Positions 9,385 to 17,705 of a stretch of 39,009 bases of DNA are shown piece after piece (position 1 is the stretch's first letter; every line of letters begins with the position of its first letter). Position numbers and translations under genes: made by a program. Location of the stretch: the NCBI GenBank assembly GCA_963934295.1, contig CAWVXY010000026.1, positions 1 to 39,009 of the forward strand, given 5' to 3'. The DNA comes from Seribacter sp963934295 (GTDB lineage Bacteria > Verrucomicrobiota > Verrucomicrobiia > Opitutales > Seribacteraceae). A model generated the notes under the pieces. The model searched no databases. It was not told the origin of the DNA and saw only the letters and a program-made list of their open reading frames with translations.

Positions 9385-9948
9385 TTACCTCACTTTCTCT
9401 AGAGACTCTCTTAAATGAACCCTTGCACGAAAAATCCAAGTCTTCACTCTTGATTCAGATACCTTCATGATATTTGCGATTTCTCGATAGCTTAATTCGC
9501 TTTGAACCCTCAACAAAATTGCCGTGGTATAATATTCGGGCATACCTTCCATTGCGAAATCAAGAATTTCCTGCCATTCTTTTACTCCGTCACCCTGTTG
9601 ATCCGTATACCCATTTATCCATTCATCATCGTAAGAGGAAAGTTGTGCACGGTTTTTCTTCTTAATCTCATCAATCAGCAAATTACGGGCAACCGTAAAT
9701 AAATAGGTAGAAAACTTTGCTCTAGGCTGATAGCGAGATGCAGACTGGTAAAGTCGTATAAACACGCGCTGGGTTAAATCTTCAGCATCAGCTTTATTTC
9801 TTAAAGATCGGTCAAAAAAACGAAACAGCCCACCCTTCCATTTGTCAATAATTGCACTCATTGCCGACTGACTACCTTGAGCAACATCCAGCATAAGAAT
9901 TTGATCCTCACATAATTCCTTTTTTCGCTCACACTCTCTTTTGCTCAT
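9385..9948 (-). CDS. ECF-type RNA polymerase sigma factor
   Basis: 187 residues from the ATG at 9948, which has AAAGG seven bases upstream. An in-frame ATG at 9996, with AGGA six bases upstream, is a credible alternative. Region 2 is clear (ADAEDLTQRVFIRLYQ, then FSTYLFTVARNLLIDEIKKK), matching the core-binding and -10 recognition helices. Region 4 carries the helix-turn-helix (LSYREIANIMKVSESRVKTWIFRAR). There is no region 1 or 3, as normal for ECF factors. It would direct RNA polymerase to a small regulon. It heads a tight three-gene unit with a membrane protein and a small secreted helical protein, which points to control by an envelope signal. Many such operons are self-activating, but I could not identify the target promoter. 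Confidence 0.92.
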   Translation of the reverse strand: MSKRECERKKELCEDQILMLDVAQGSQSAMSAIIDKWKGGLFRFFDRSLRNKADAEDLTQRVFIRLYQSASRYQPRAKFSTYLFTVARNLLIDEIKKKNRAQLSSYDDEWINGYTDQQGDGVKEWQEILDFAMEGMPEYYTTAILLRVQSELSYREIANIMKVSESRVKTWIFRARVHLRESLEKVR

Positions 9949-10058
9949 AGGCAGACCTTTTGTTTGGTCGAAAAAAAAATGGATAGTACTCTGCATAGTT
10001 CTTCCTGTAGCAACTTCACAGAAACAAAAAAGTTTCAAACTACTCGTCCACAAGATAA

Positions 10059-12164
10059 TTAATCAAGAGGAATAATATGAGCCGCGTCCACAATAACATA
10101 GCCTTCCGTATCTTCATTAAAAACTTTTAAGTCATATTTTTTCCCTTTAACAAAAACAAAAGACCCCAAGGAATGCCACAAATCATTTGTACTGGCTTTC
10201 TTTCTCTGATCCACAACCACTTTTGACAAACCCTTCTCATCTCTCATTTCATAACGAACGGAACCCGCTCGGTTAATGGACGCAACATAAGAAACCAAAA
10301 TTTCATGCAATCCATCCTTTGGTGCTTGAAATGGAAAACACGCTGAACGCATACCCTTACCTCCATTTCCATCATGATAATATGATGAACCTATAAAAGG
10401 GCGTAACGAAGTACTTTTCACCCAGTCTCCCTCAAAACTTAATTCTTCGCCGTCAACCACCAAGCCACTAAAACTTGACGGATCCACACCTTTACCAAAT
10501 GCCAAACGATTTGGTTTATCAAGCTCAAGTATCTGCCCATCATTCAGAAGTTTGGTTTTTAATTTCTCATAAGAAACATCTTGTACCGAAACTTGATCCT
10601 CTATGGAAATAACTGCGGCAGTTGCTGCCGACTGGGCTAGAATCATAAAAACCGGTTCCATACGAATTGAACCAAAAGCTATGTGGGAAGAAGAAACACA
10701 AACGGGTACTAAAATATTTGAGCAATCCTTTCTTTTGGGAATGATACAATCGAAAGAAATTTGATACGGCCCTCCCGGGTTAACCTGAATATCTCCCTCA
10801 TTCAGAACATAAGCAGATCCATTCTCGTCCTTAGCTACATAGCGTTGGACATTATGAGAATCCATATTATAGGAACCCATACCAATAGGGCGTGGTGTTT
10901 CTTTAAGTCCTCGTAAATGGCTCTCGGTCATTACAAAACCACTCACCATACGACGAGCTTCTCGCACATATATTTGATGGGGCCAATTCCCATTGCTTTT
11001 AAATTCATCTTTAGCCAAGCCCCATGTATTCATCTTTCTACGAATATCTTCTGGCACTCTGGGATCATTACATAAAAAATAAAAATATCCCTTTTGGTAA
11101 AGTTCATGCTCTAAAATAATTTCCCGTCGTTTCGCATAACTTGCTTCGGGGTATAAATAATTCATCCCGATGTTATCGGTGCTAAATGGGCCATGATTAT
11201 TCGTATCGGTTTTCCCATTAGGAACTGGATCAAATTTTCCGAAAACATGCTTAGAGCCTTTTTCCAATGTTCGAAGTAAAAGTTCATACTCCGAGGGATC
11301 GTATTGTTCTGGTTTTGGAAAAGGCAAACGATTCTCTTCTACTTGCGTTAAGCAAAGGCGAAAATTGTAAGCCTGCATTTTCGAATCGCCTGAACCTTCA
11401 GCCCCTGGAGCCTCTTTACTAATTCGGGCCAATAGTCCACTCGTCGGATCTCCCTTGATCACAAACGGATCGACTTTGCCCATAAATTGATGGGATCGAG
11501 CGTTCTTCGTTTGAACACCACTTAAAGTTTCTCCGTAAACCGCATTCGATTCCCGTCCTACGAAATAAGAAACACCAGCTGCAGCCATCAGATCTCCTTC
11601 GTAACTACAGTCAATAAAAACATTTCCACTAAATACATTTCCAGAAAGAGTGCTAATCGAGACAATCCTACCCTCCTGTTTCACCACCCCTTTTTCCCTG
11701 TCCAACCATTCATCACGATAAACCTCAAGATTGTTTTCCTTCACCCAAGAATTGAAAATGAGTTCTGCAACATTAGGTTCAAAAATCCACATTGTTCTTC
11801 TATCTCCATCTATTGCCGGTGATCCCTGCCCTCGATTCCCGTAGTCATCCATCTTTTGCCACTTCCAGGAATCAACGCTTTGATAATGCCTCCAAACCCG
11901 ATGATAAAAATCTCGGGCAATGCCTCCAATTGCTTCCTTCTTTCCACTATCCGTCCAACCTAAGCCACTGCTAGATAATCCTCCCAAATATTTATCCGGA
12001 GAAACAATAACTACCGATTTACCCATTTTCTTAACCTGCACCGCGGCACTCATCGCGGCTGAGGTTCCTCCATAAATCACTACATCATGCATTAGTTCTT
12101 TTTGAGCAAACGCACAAAAAAAAGGATTAAAGACTGCGATGGTTAAGATATATATTCGGAACAT
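10059..12164 (-). CDS. Secreted FAD-dependent oxidoreductase with golvesin-like C-terminal domain
   Basis: 701 residues. A signal peptide (1-20, ending FCAFA) precedes a dinucleotide-binding start (VVIYGGTSAAMSAA, glycines at 32-33). The family markers GGLSSSGLGWTD and DCSYEGDLMAAAGVSY follow, as in PF12831-type FAD-dependent oxidoreductases common in Planctomycetes and Bacteroidetes. From about residue 555 a separate beta-rich domain (HDGNGGKG, then VSYVAS, ending YVIVDAAHIIPL) resembles the C-terminal domain of golvesin and of some xanthan lyases, probably a carbohydrate or surface binding module. Export of an FAD enzyme through an apparent Sec-type signal is notable, since Tat export is more usual for flavoproteins. 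Substrate unknown; sugars or glycans are likely given the neighbours. The stop lies about 110 bases before the sigma gene. No Shine-Dalgarno sequence is visible. Confidence 0.87.
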   Translation of the reverse strand: MFRIYILTIAVFNPFFCAFAQKELMHDVVIYGGTSAAMSAAVQVKKMGKSVVIVSPDKYLGGLSSSGLGWTDSGKKEAIGGIARDFYHRVWRHYQSVDSWKWQKMDDYGNRGQGSPAIDGDRRTMWIFEPNVAELIFNSWVKENNLEVYRDEWLDREKGVVKQEGRIVSISTLSGNVFSGNVFIDCSYEGDLMAAAGVSYFVGRESNAVYGETLSGVQTKNARSHQFMGKVDPFVIKGDPTSGLLARISKEAPGAEGSGDSKMQAYNFRLCLTQVEENRLPFPKPEQYDPSEYELLLRTLEKGSKHVFGKFDPVPNGKTDTNNHGPFSTDNIGMNYLYPEASYAKRREIILEHELYQKGYFYFLCNDPRVPEDIRRKMNTWGLAKDEFKSNGNWPHQIYVREARRMVSGFVMTESHLRGLKETPRPIGMGSYNMDSHNVQRYVAKDENGSAYVLNEGDIQVNPGGPYQISFDCIIPKRKDCSNILVPVCVSSSHIAFGSIRMEPVFMILAQSAATAAVISIEDQVSVQDVSYEKLKTKLLNDGQILELDKPNRLAFGKGVDPSSFSGLVVDGEELSFEGDWVKSTSLRPFIGSSYYHDGNGGKGMRSACFPFQAPKDGLHEILVSYVASINRAGSVRYEMRDEKGLSKVVVDQRKKASTNDLWHSLGSFVFVKGKKYDLKVFNEDTEGYVIVDAAHIIPLD

Positions 12165-12166
12165 AA

Positions 12167-12180
12167 GTAAGTGAACTTAC
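12167..12180. promoter_or_regulatory. Inverted repeat just before the FAD oxidoreductase start
   Basis: Six-base arms GTAAGT and ACTTAC are separated by GA, ending three bases from the ATG at 12164. It covers the place where a ribosome binding site would lie on the minus-strand mRNA, and no Shine-Dalgarno sequence is visible there. It could be an operator half-site pair or a small hairpin over the initiation region, but an arm of six bases can arise by chance. Confidence 0.25.
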
Positions 12181-12316
12181 TAATCGTTTGATGATCATAA
12201 TCTCAAAATGTTCAAACAGAAATGCTTTTTGTGAATAACATTTCAAAAAACATAATTCTTCGGAAGTCTTTTTATGGAAAAGTAAGCTTATCCTTAATCA
12301 GATTAAGATTTATCAG

Positions 12317-13264
12317 TTATTCAGCCTTTTTCCCAAGCTGTATTATGGAATCTATTGCGTTTGTAAAAAGGAATTCGTAACCGTTTTCTGACAAAACTTT
12401 AGAGATAACCTTACGGCTTTTCAAAACTAACTCGGCAGAGGTATTCAAGAAGAATGCCCCCACATGCACAGCCAAAGTCGGTGCAGGAAAGCCGATTCCA
12501 ATAGGTGCATACTGCGCCCTCATCGCACGCATGAAGTCAGAATTCGTGATCGGATTGGGGGCTGCTAAATTAACTGGACCAACAATAGATTTAGTCTCCA
12601 TTAAAAACCGTGCAATCCCAACCCAGTCATCGATATGCAACCAACTCATCCATTGGGAACCTGGACCCTGAGCGCCACCCAATCCCAGTTTCGCAAAATG
12701 TTTCATAACCGGAAAAGCTCCTCCACCTTCTCCGAGAACGATACTAATCCTCATTGCCACTTGCCGGAGGTCTTTTCTCGAATGACTAAAGAATTCTTTT
12801 TCCCAGGCCCGCCCAACTTCTTCGGAAAAACCTTCGGCATTTCCTTTACTCGATTCATCATGAGGGGGTAAATCACCTCTTTGATCACTGTAAATCGTAG
12901 CAGTACTTGCATTCAACCAAGTCTTAGGAGGGTTTTTGCATTGGGCAATCGCCTCTCCCAAAACCCTTGTCGAATCAATCCGCGAATTGAGAATCAATTC
13001 ACGATTTTCTTGCGTGTAACGACAATCCACGGAACGACCAGTTAAATTGAATAAAGTATCCGCTCCTTCCAATTCATCACTCCATTGAGCTAAATTTTTT
13101 CCATCCCATTCAACTAACCTGCCCGACAACCGGCTTACTTGATTTCCCCCTCTTCCCAAAAGGACTACTTCATATTGGTCAGCAAGCAAGGAATGAGCAA
13201 GAGCCTGACCAAGAAAGCCTGAACCCCCAGCAATAATAACTTTTGGTTTCTTCTCCTTATTCAC
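12317..13264 (-). CDS. TIGR01777-type NAD-dependent epimerase (SDR superfamily)
   Basis: 315 residues. The Rossmann motif VIIAGGSGFLGQALA sits at the N-terminus, followed by VVLLGRG, then WDG, LFNLTGRSVDCR and LNASTATIYSD, all hallmarks of the TIGR01777/YfcH group of extended short-chain dehydrogenases. Its C-terminus has the DUF1731-type ending. Members bind NADP; their physiological reaction is mostly unknown. The start is a GTG at 13264, immediately after the TAA stop of the threonine aldolase gene with no base between, so translation is probably coupled. No upstream ATG fits, and GGAG falls inside the gene rather than before it. It is the last gene of the DUF1080-aldolase-epimerase operon. 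Confidence 0.92.
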   Translation of the reverse strand: MNKEKKPKVIIAGGSGFLGQALAHSLLADQYEVVLLGRGGNQVSRLSGRLVEWDGKNLAQWSDELEGADTLFNLTGRSVDCRYTQENRELILNSRIDSTRVLGEAIAQCKNPPKTWLNASTATIYSDQRGDLPPHDESSKGNAEGFSEEVGRAWEKEFFSHSRKDLRQVAMRISIVLGEGGGAFPVMKHFAKLGLGGAQGPGSQWMSWLHIDDWVGIARFLMETKSIVGPVNLAAPNPITNSDFMRAMRAQYAPIGIGFPAPTLAVHVGAFFLNTSAELVLKSRKVISKVLSENGYEFLFTNAIDSIIQLGKKAE

Positions 13265-14290
13265 TTAAATATTTTTGAATGCATGAAGAGTTCTTTCTAC
13301 GCCTTCTTCATCAATATGCAAGTGAGTCACCATTCGGACAAGATGGCTTCCAATCGCTAAAACATCAATTGACTCAGCAGCCAAAGATTTAACCACATTT
13401 TCAGCCAAGTCTTCCGTTTTTAAATAAACCATATTTGTCTGCACTGAATTTACATTTAAGAGTATTCCATTTATGCCGTCTAAGCCCTCAGCTAATTGAC
13501 GGGCTCGAACATGGTCTTCTCCTAAACGATCAACATGATGATCCAAGGCATATAAGCCCGCAGCAGCCAAAACTCCTGCCTGCCTCATCCCACCCCCAAA
13601 CATTTTCCTCCATCGATGTGCCTGATCTATAACCTCTTTCGAGCCCACCAGCACACCACCCACCGGTGCACCCAGACCTTTTGAAATACAAATGGAAATA
13701 GTGTCACAATCCCGAACCATGCGGGAAGGCTCGACACCCGATGCAATCACGGCGTTGAACAACCGTGCTCCATCCATATGGACTGCACATTCCTTGGATT
13801 TTGCCATCTTTACAATTCTATCAATCTGCTCTTGTGGGTAATAGGTTCCCCCTCCCCGATTAGCAGTGTTCTCGAGGCACACTAAAGTTCCGTTCGGATA
13901 ATGACTTTTGCCATGAGCAGATTTACGAATCTTGGATTCTACATTGGAAACCTCCATAATGCCTGATTCACTTGAAACCAAGGCAACGGAACAACCCGAA
14001 AGAGCTGCATAGCCTCCTCCTTCATATACATAAATATGACTGTTTTCCTCGGTGATTATTTCGTCCCCAGGCTGAGTATTACACCGAATCGCTACGGCGT
14101 TGGACATGGTTCCACTGGGCACAAATAACCCAGCTTCTTTTCCCAATAAAGAAGCCATTCGCTCCTGCAGTTTGATTACTGTTGAATCTTCCCCAAAGAC
14201 ATCATCCCCTACTGGGGCGGTTGACATAACCGCCCGCATTTCATCCGTAGGTTGAGTGACCGTGTCGCTACGAAGATCGACTCGGTTCAT
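13265..14290 (-). CDS. ltaE: Low-specificity threonine aldolase (PLP-dependent)
   Basis: 341 residues from the ATG at 14290 (MNRVDLRSDTVTQPT, the usual N-terminus of the family). A TTG at 14323 would add an unlikely leader and overlap the previous gene. The fold-type I PLP enzyme splits threonine or allo-threonine to glycine and acetaldehyde. The motif CISKGLGAPVGG puts the PLP lysine at K204; HMDGARLFNA contains the Asp and Arg that hold the cofactor. It is cytoplasmic, starts 19 bases after the DUF1080 stop and abuts the epimerase gene. Its link to the carbohydrate genes is unclear and may simply be housekeeping. The exact substrate stereopreference cannot be read from sequence. Confidence 0.92.
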   Translation of the reverse strand: MNRVDLRSDTVTQPTDEMRAVMSTAPVGDDVFGEDSTVIKLQERMASLLGKEAGLFVPSGTMSNAVAIRCNTQPGDEIITEENSHIYVYEGGGYAALSGCSVALVSSESGIMEVSNVESKIRKSAHGKSHYPNGTLVCLENTANRGGGTYYPQEQIDRIVKMAKSKECAVHMDGARLFNAVIASGVEPSRMVRDCDTISICISKGLGAPVGGVLVGSKEVIDQAHRWRKMFGGGMRQAGVLAAAGLYALDHHVDRLGEDHVRARQLAEGLDGINGILLNVNSVQTNMVYLKTEDLAENVVKSLAAESIDVLAIGSHLVRMVTHLHIDEEGVERTLHAFKNI

Positions 14291-14309
14291 ATTTGATGAA
14301 TGAGTTGAG

Positions 14310-14990
14310 TTATTTAAGAACAATATTCTTAAATAAAACCTTCATTGGTGGTCCGGCATGTAATTGCAATGCGAGCAAACCATCCTTTCGTCTGGTTTTC
14401 TCGTCATTGTCGATTAACTCAGTCGTCTTAACCCCATTAATGAAGTGTTGAAAATTAAAGCCTTTAGCGGTTATTTTGTACTTATTCCATTTACCTTTTT
14501 TGACCGCTTTTCCAATCTCAGCGGAATCGCCAAATTGCTTCGCATCTTTTTTAAGTTTACCCTTATCATCTAAAGTTAAAGTAGTTTTCATACCACGCAT
14601 GGAGAGTATTCCCCGAAAGCCTTCTCCATAACATATGCCAGAAAACTTATCGCCTGCTTCCAAATCAGCCTGATATCCACCAATTCGCCAACCGTCATGC
14701 TTTCCCGGTTTAACAAAGCTACGGTACTGAATTCCGCTGTTTCCCGCTTCAATTTTGTAATCAAGCGTGAGTTCAAAATCGCCCAGTTTTCCATCCTTCC
14801 AAATGAGAAAGGTATTTCCCTTGGTCGGGTTCTCCTTTGTGGTTTGCCCAAGAATTGCACCATCCTGAACGCTCCAGAATTTTGGATCACCTTCCCAACC
14901 CTTAAGGCTTTTACCATCAAAGAGTTTTTTTTCCGCAAAAAGGGAAGAGATTAAAAAAAAGGAGGAGAGGATGATTTTGGATATTTTCAT
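14310..14990 (-). CDS. Secreted DUF1080 protein (3-keto-disaccharide hydrolase family)
   Basis: 226 residues from the ATG at 14990, giving a signal peptide (MKISKIILSSFFLISSLFA). A TTG at 15014 is an alternative start but would place charged residues ahead of it. The mature part is one concanavalin-like sandwich: LFDGKSLKGWEG, FELTLDYKIEAGNSGIQYRS and FQHFINGVKTTELID are textbook DUF1080 (PF06439). Members cut 3-keto-glycosides after a Gfo/Idh/MocA enzyme has oxidised the sugar; a Tat-exported one lies at 6913-8313. The gene leads the operon with threonine aldolase and the TIGR01777 epimerase. No Shine-Dalgarno sequence is present; the start codon sits at the foot of a 12-pair hairpin. Confidence 0.92.
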   Translation of the reverse strand: MKISKIILSSFFLISSLFAEKKLFDGKSLKGWEGDPKFWSVQDGAILGQTTKENPTKGNTFLIWKDGKLGDFELTLDYKIEAGNSGIQYRSFVKPGKHDGWRIGGYQADLEAGDKFSGICYGEGFRGILSMRGMKTTLTLDDKGKLKKDAKQFGDSAEIGKAVKKGKWNKYKITAKGFNFQHFINGVKTTELIDNDEKTRRKDGLLALQLHAGPPMKVLFKNIVLK

Positions 14991-15023
14991 AATTGGTTGA
15001 TTTACCCTAATCAATGTCCAATT
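14991..15023 (-). promoter_or_regulatory. 12-pair interrupted hairpin touching the DUF1080 start codon
   Basis: On the plus strand AATTGG-TTGATT (14991-15002) is complementary to AATCAA (15009-15014) and CCAATT (15018-15023), with a six-base loop and a three-base bulge (TGT, 15015-15017). In the minus-strand mRNA the stem ends one base before the ATG at 14990. It could block ribosome entry until melted, or be a DNA operator serving the divergent promoters of DUF1080 and the ABC gene. The pairing is seen; the function is inference. Confidence 0.45.
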
Positions 15024-15047
15024 TTAATCATTTTAGGCAAGGAAAAG

Positions 15048-15076
15048 TTGACCTAACTTGATTTTTAATTTCCTAT
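15048..15076 (+). promoter_or_regulatory. Possible promoter of the ABC transporter operon
   Basis: TTGACC (15048-15053) is a good -35 match. Seventeen bases later TCCTAT (15071-15076) is only a three-of-six -10 match. It would start transcription a few bases before the ATG at 15091, giving a very short leader, in line with the lack of a Shine-Dalgarno sequence there. Weak evidence. Confidence 0.25.
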
Positions 15077-15090
15077 CGATCCTTCCTCTC

Positions 15091-16038
15091 ATGATCCAAG
15101 TCCAAGATCTCAAAATTCACTACGGAGACTTTGTTGCTGTAGACAATCTGTCGTTTTCGGTAAAACCAGGTTCGGTTTTTGGACTGATCGGGCCTAATGG
15201 TGCGGGTAAAACAACCACGATCAAGGCCATTGCCACTTTGATCGAACCTACCTACGGGGAAATTATGCTCGGAGAGACTTCTGTCCTACACCAACCGGAA
15301 CAAGCTCGGCGAATGCTTGGATACATGCCCGATTTCCCTCCAGTCTACGACGACTTGAGGGTGGAAGAATTTTGTGATCTCTTCGCCCACGCCTACGGAC
15401 AATCAGTTGCCGAAAGGAAAGAAAATGTGGAAAAAGCCTTAGCTCAGACTGAACTAACCACCAAGCGCAGGGAACTCTGCAAATCCTTGTCCCGCGGTAT
15501 GAAACAGCGAGCCCTGCTCGCGAAGACATTGGTTCACGATCCCTCCGTTATGCTTCTCGATGAACCGGGAGCCAATCTTGATCCGAAGGCTCGTATAGAT
15601 ATGCGTAAGTTACTGAGGGAACTTGCAGATCAGGGGAAAACCATTCTTGTCTCCTCCCATGTACTTACCGAACTGCAGGATCTTTGCGACGAAATCGGAA
15701 TCATGCGAGATGGAAAAATGGTGGTATCTGGATCAATCGAAGAAATCACACAACGCAAACAATCCTCAAGAAGACTGGAAATTGAACTCCTGGAAGAATC
15801 GCATCAATTTACTGAATTTGTAGAACAGTGGCCTACTCTTTCAGAACTCCAAAAAACCCACGACACAAAATTCCAGTTTGAAATATCTCATTCAGGAGGT
15901 CGTGAAGAAATTCCCGGAATTCTTTCACAAATGATTGAGCATGGTCTAAAAGTTACTTCATTTACCACCCGAAAATCTAAAGTGGAGGATTTGTTTTTGG
16001 AAATTGAATCCGGATCCTCAGAATTTGATCAAAATTGA
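15091..16038 (+). CDS. ABC transporter ATP-binding protein
   Basis: 315 residues from the ATG at 15091 (MIQVQDLKIHYGDF); a TTG at 15058 is unlikely. It has Walker A GPNGAGKTT (34-42), signature LSRGMKQR (133-140), Walker B VMLLDE (153-158) and the switch histidine H190, so it is a complete, active-looking ATPase. The first 220 residues resemble the CcmA/NatA group that pairs with ABC-2 permeases; the last 90 residues are a divergent accessory tail common in this group. It would power export of an unknown substrate. Its TGA overlaps the ATG of the permease gene (TGATG), so the two are co-translated. It is divergent from the DUF1080 operon. Confidence 0.94.
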   Translation: MIQVQDLKIHYGDFVAVDNLSFSVKPGSVFGLIGPNGAGKTTTIKAIATLIEPTYGEIMLGETSVLHQPEQARRMLGYMPDFPPVYDDLRVEEFCDLFAHAYGQSVAERKENVEKALAQTELTTKRRELCKSLSRGMKQRALLAKTLVHDPSVMLLDEPGANLDPKARIDMRKLLRELADQGKTILVSSHVLTELQDLCDEIGIMRDGKMVVSGSIEEITQRKQSSRRLEIELLEESHQFTEFVEQWPTLSELQKTHDTKFQFEISHSGGREEIPGILSQMIEHGLKVTSFTTRKSKVEDLFLEIESGSSEFDQN

Positions 16039-17690
16039 TGAACCCACTTATTCTAAAAGGCATCCGTGAAAACCTTCGCCCCAAACATCTGATCGCAGCC
16101 GGGCTGTTCTCCCTAATCGTATGTTCAACGGTTTACCTGACCTCCTACCTCGAGGGATCTGAAGGAAAATACAGCAAGGATCCTGAAACCAATACATGGG
16201 TGCAGGCAGAAAGCTCACCAGTAAACGGGGCACGCAACGCATTTCCTTTCCTTCTCGCCTTGCAGGGATTTTACCTAATGTTTTTGGGTACTGGCCGGGT
16301 TGCTTCCATTACCGCAGAGGAAAGGGAATCCGGTCTACTCGATTACCAGCGGATGACTCCCATGAATCCGCTTTCTAAGATCATTGGATATATATTTGGA
16401 ATCCCCGCTCGTGAGTACTACATGTTTTTATTCACTCTTCCCTTTCTTGGACATGCTATCCTCGTGGGAAAACTTCCGTGGGGAAACATCATTCAATTAT
16501 ATTCCGTCTTCTTTTGCTCGGTCATTCTCTACCACCTTACCGCACATGCAGTGGGCTTGGTGGTTCCCAAGCCCCGTGCTGCCTCATGGGTTTCCCGCAT
16601 TGTCGTTCTTGGATTATATGTGGTGCTACCAGGGCTGGGTCAGGCAGGAATTTCTTTCCTTTCTTTCCTTACGATTCTCCCAACCTACTTCGGAAAAATA
16701 CTTCCTGTCATACGGGAAGAAGGATACCAGAGAAGGAACCACTTTGATTATGAAGCTCGAATGGCAGATTTTTGGCAGGATGTTCCTTTTTTTGATTTTG
16801 TAATCTCGCCTACTACTTTCACTTTTCTCATGCAGGGTCTACTCATTTTGATTCTGTTGATCACGGGTTATCGAAAATGGAGGAATCAGGCTTTACCGGC
16901 ATTATCAAAATCCTCCGCTCTTTTCATATACTCTATTTTTCAATTTCTCCTTTTAGGTTGTTTATGGACTTTTTTTGATAAGGCCGAGGCAAGCGGACTG
17001 ATCGGGCAGGAATTGTCAGCCAATGAATTTTCTGGTAGCGAAGAAAAACTCGTGGGGCTCATTTTAGTAGTTGGAATCTTATTCTCCCTTTCCTTTCTAT
17101 TCATTCTCTGCCTCATTAATATTTGTTGTCCCAACCGACACCTTTATCTCAAAGGAATCCAGCGAATCGCAAAGTTCAATCTCGCCCGAATTCCACGAAT
17201 CGCGGATGAAAGCAGTGGGCTTGGCCTTATGTTGATTCTTACTGCCATTACCCTCTTCACCTATTCGGTCTTGATCAAATTGGCATTACATTCAGATGCC
17301 TGGGTACTAAATTCTTCCTTTCTTTCTCTATGCCTAATCCCGACTATTACCCTGCTCCTTGCTGTGATTTATCTGCAGGCAAGTCGTGAAATATGGTTCA
17401 ATCTTGGTTTTTGGGGATTTGTCGGATTACTATGGATCACCCCGCTCCTCGCCAGTCTCGTCCTGGGGGTTGGTTGGGGAGAAGAGAATGTGGGTTTAAT
17501 TTTAAAGTTACTCGCGATCAATCCGCTTTCTATAATCCCCATGCATTGGGTGTACGAACATACAGAAATGTTTAATTTGCCCCAGGAAATTTCTCAAAAT
17601 GTTAACTCGGCGATACAGTTTGGATTGTTGATTGCGGGTATATTTGCGATTCTTTTGCAGACGCGACTTTATTTTATTAGAAAAAAATAA
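16038..17690 (+). CDS. ABC-2 type transporter permease
   Basis: 550 residues from the ATG at 16038, which overlaps the stop of the ATPase gene. About a dozen hydrophobic helices are spread along the protein, more than the six of a minimal ABC-2 permease, so it may contain two fused halves. The segment ITAEERESGLLDYQRMTP near residue 90 matches the EExxGTL-type cytoplasmic coupling motif of ABC-2 permeases. A soluble stretch around residues 225-250 (EEGYQRRNHFDYEARM) lies between helix groups. With the ATPase it should form an inner-membrane exporter, substrate unknown. There is no trace of accessory genes, and the next gene starts 15 bases downstream and may share the transcript. Confidence 0.85.
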   Translation: MNPLILKGIRENLRPKHLIAAGLFSLIVCSTVYLTSYLEGSEGKYSKDPETNTWVQAESSPVNGARNAFPFLLALQGFYLMFLGTGRVASITAEERESGLLDYQRMTPMNPLSKIIGYIFGIPAREYYMFLFTLPFLGHAILVGKLPWGNIIQLYSVFFCSVILYHLTAHAVGLVVPKPRAASWVSRIVVLGLYVVLPGLGQAGISFLSFLTILPTYFGKILPVIREEGYQRRNHFDYEARMADFWQDVPFFDFVISPTTFTFLMQGLLILILLITGYRKWRNQALPALSKSSALFIYSIFQFLLLGCLWTFFDKAEASGLIGQELSANEFSGSEEKLVGLILVVGILFSLSFLFILCLINICCPNRHLYLKGIQRIAKFNLARIPRIADESSGLGLMLILTAITLFTYSVLIKLALHSDAWVLNSSFLSLCLIPTITLLLAVIYLQASREIWFNLGFWGFVGLLWITPLLASLVLGVGWGEENVGLILKLLAINPLSIIPMHWVYEHTEMFNLPQEISQNVNSAIQFGLLIAGIFAILLQTRLYFIRKK

Positions 17691-17705
17691 CTTTCTTAAT
17701 CTTAT

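Noticed and set aside
12293..12307. Palindrome with arms CTTAATC and GATTAAG just after the TIGR01777 gene, considered as terminator
   Set aside because: The stem has mostly A/T pairs, a one-base centre and no U-tract, so intrinsic termination is not credible.
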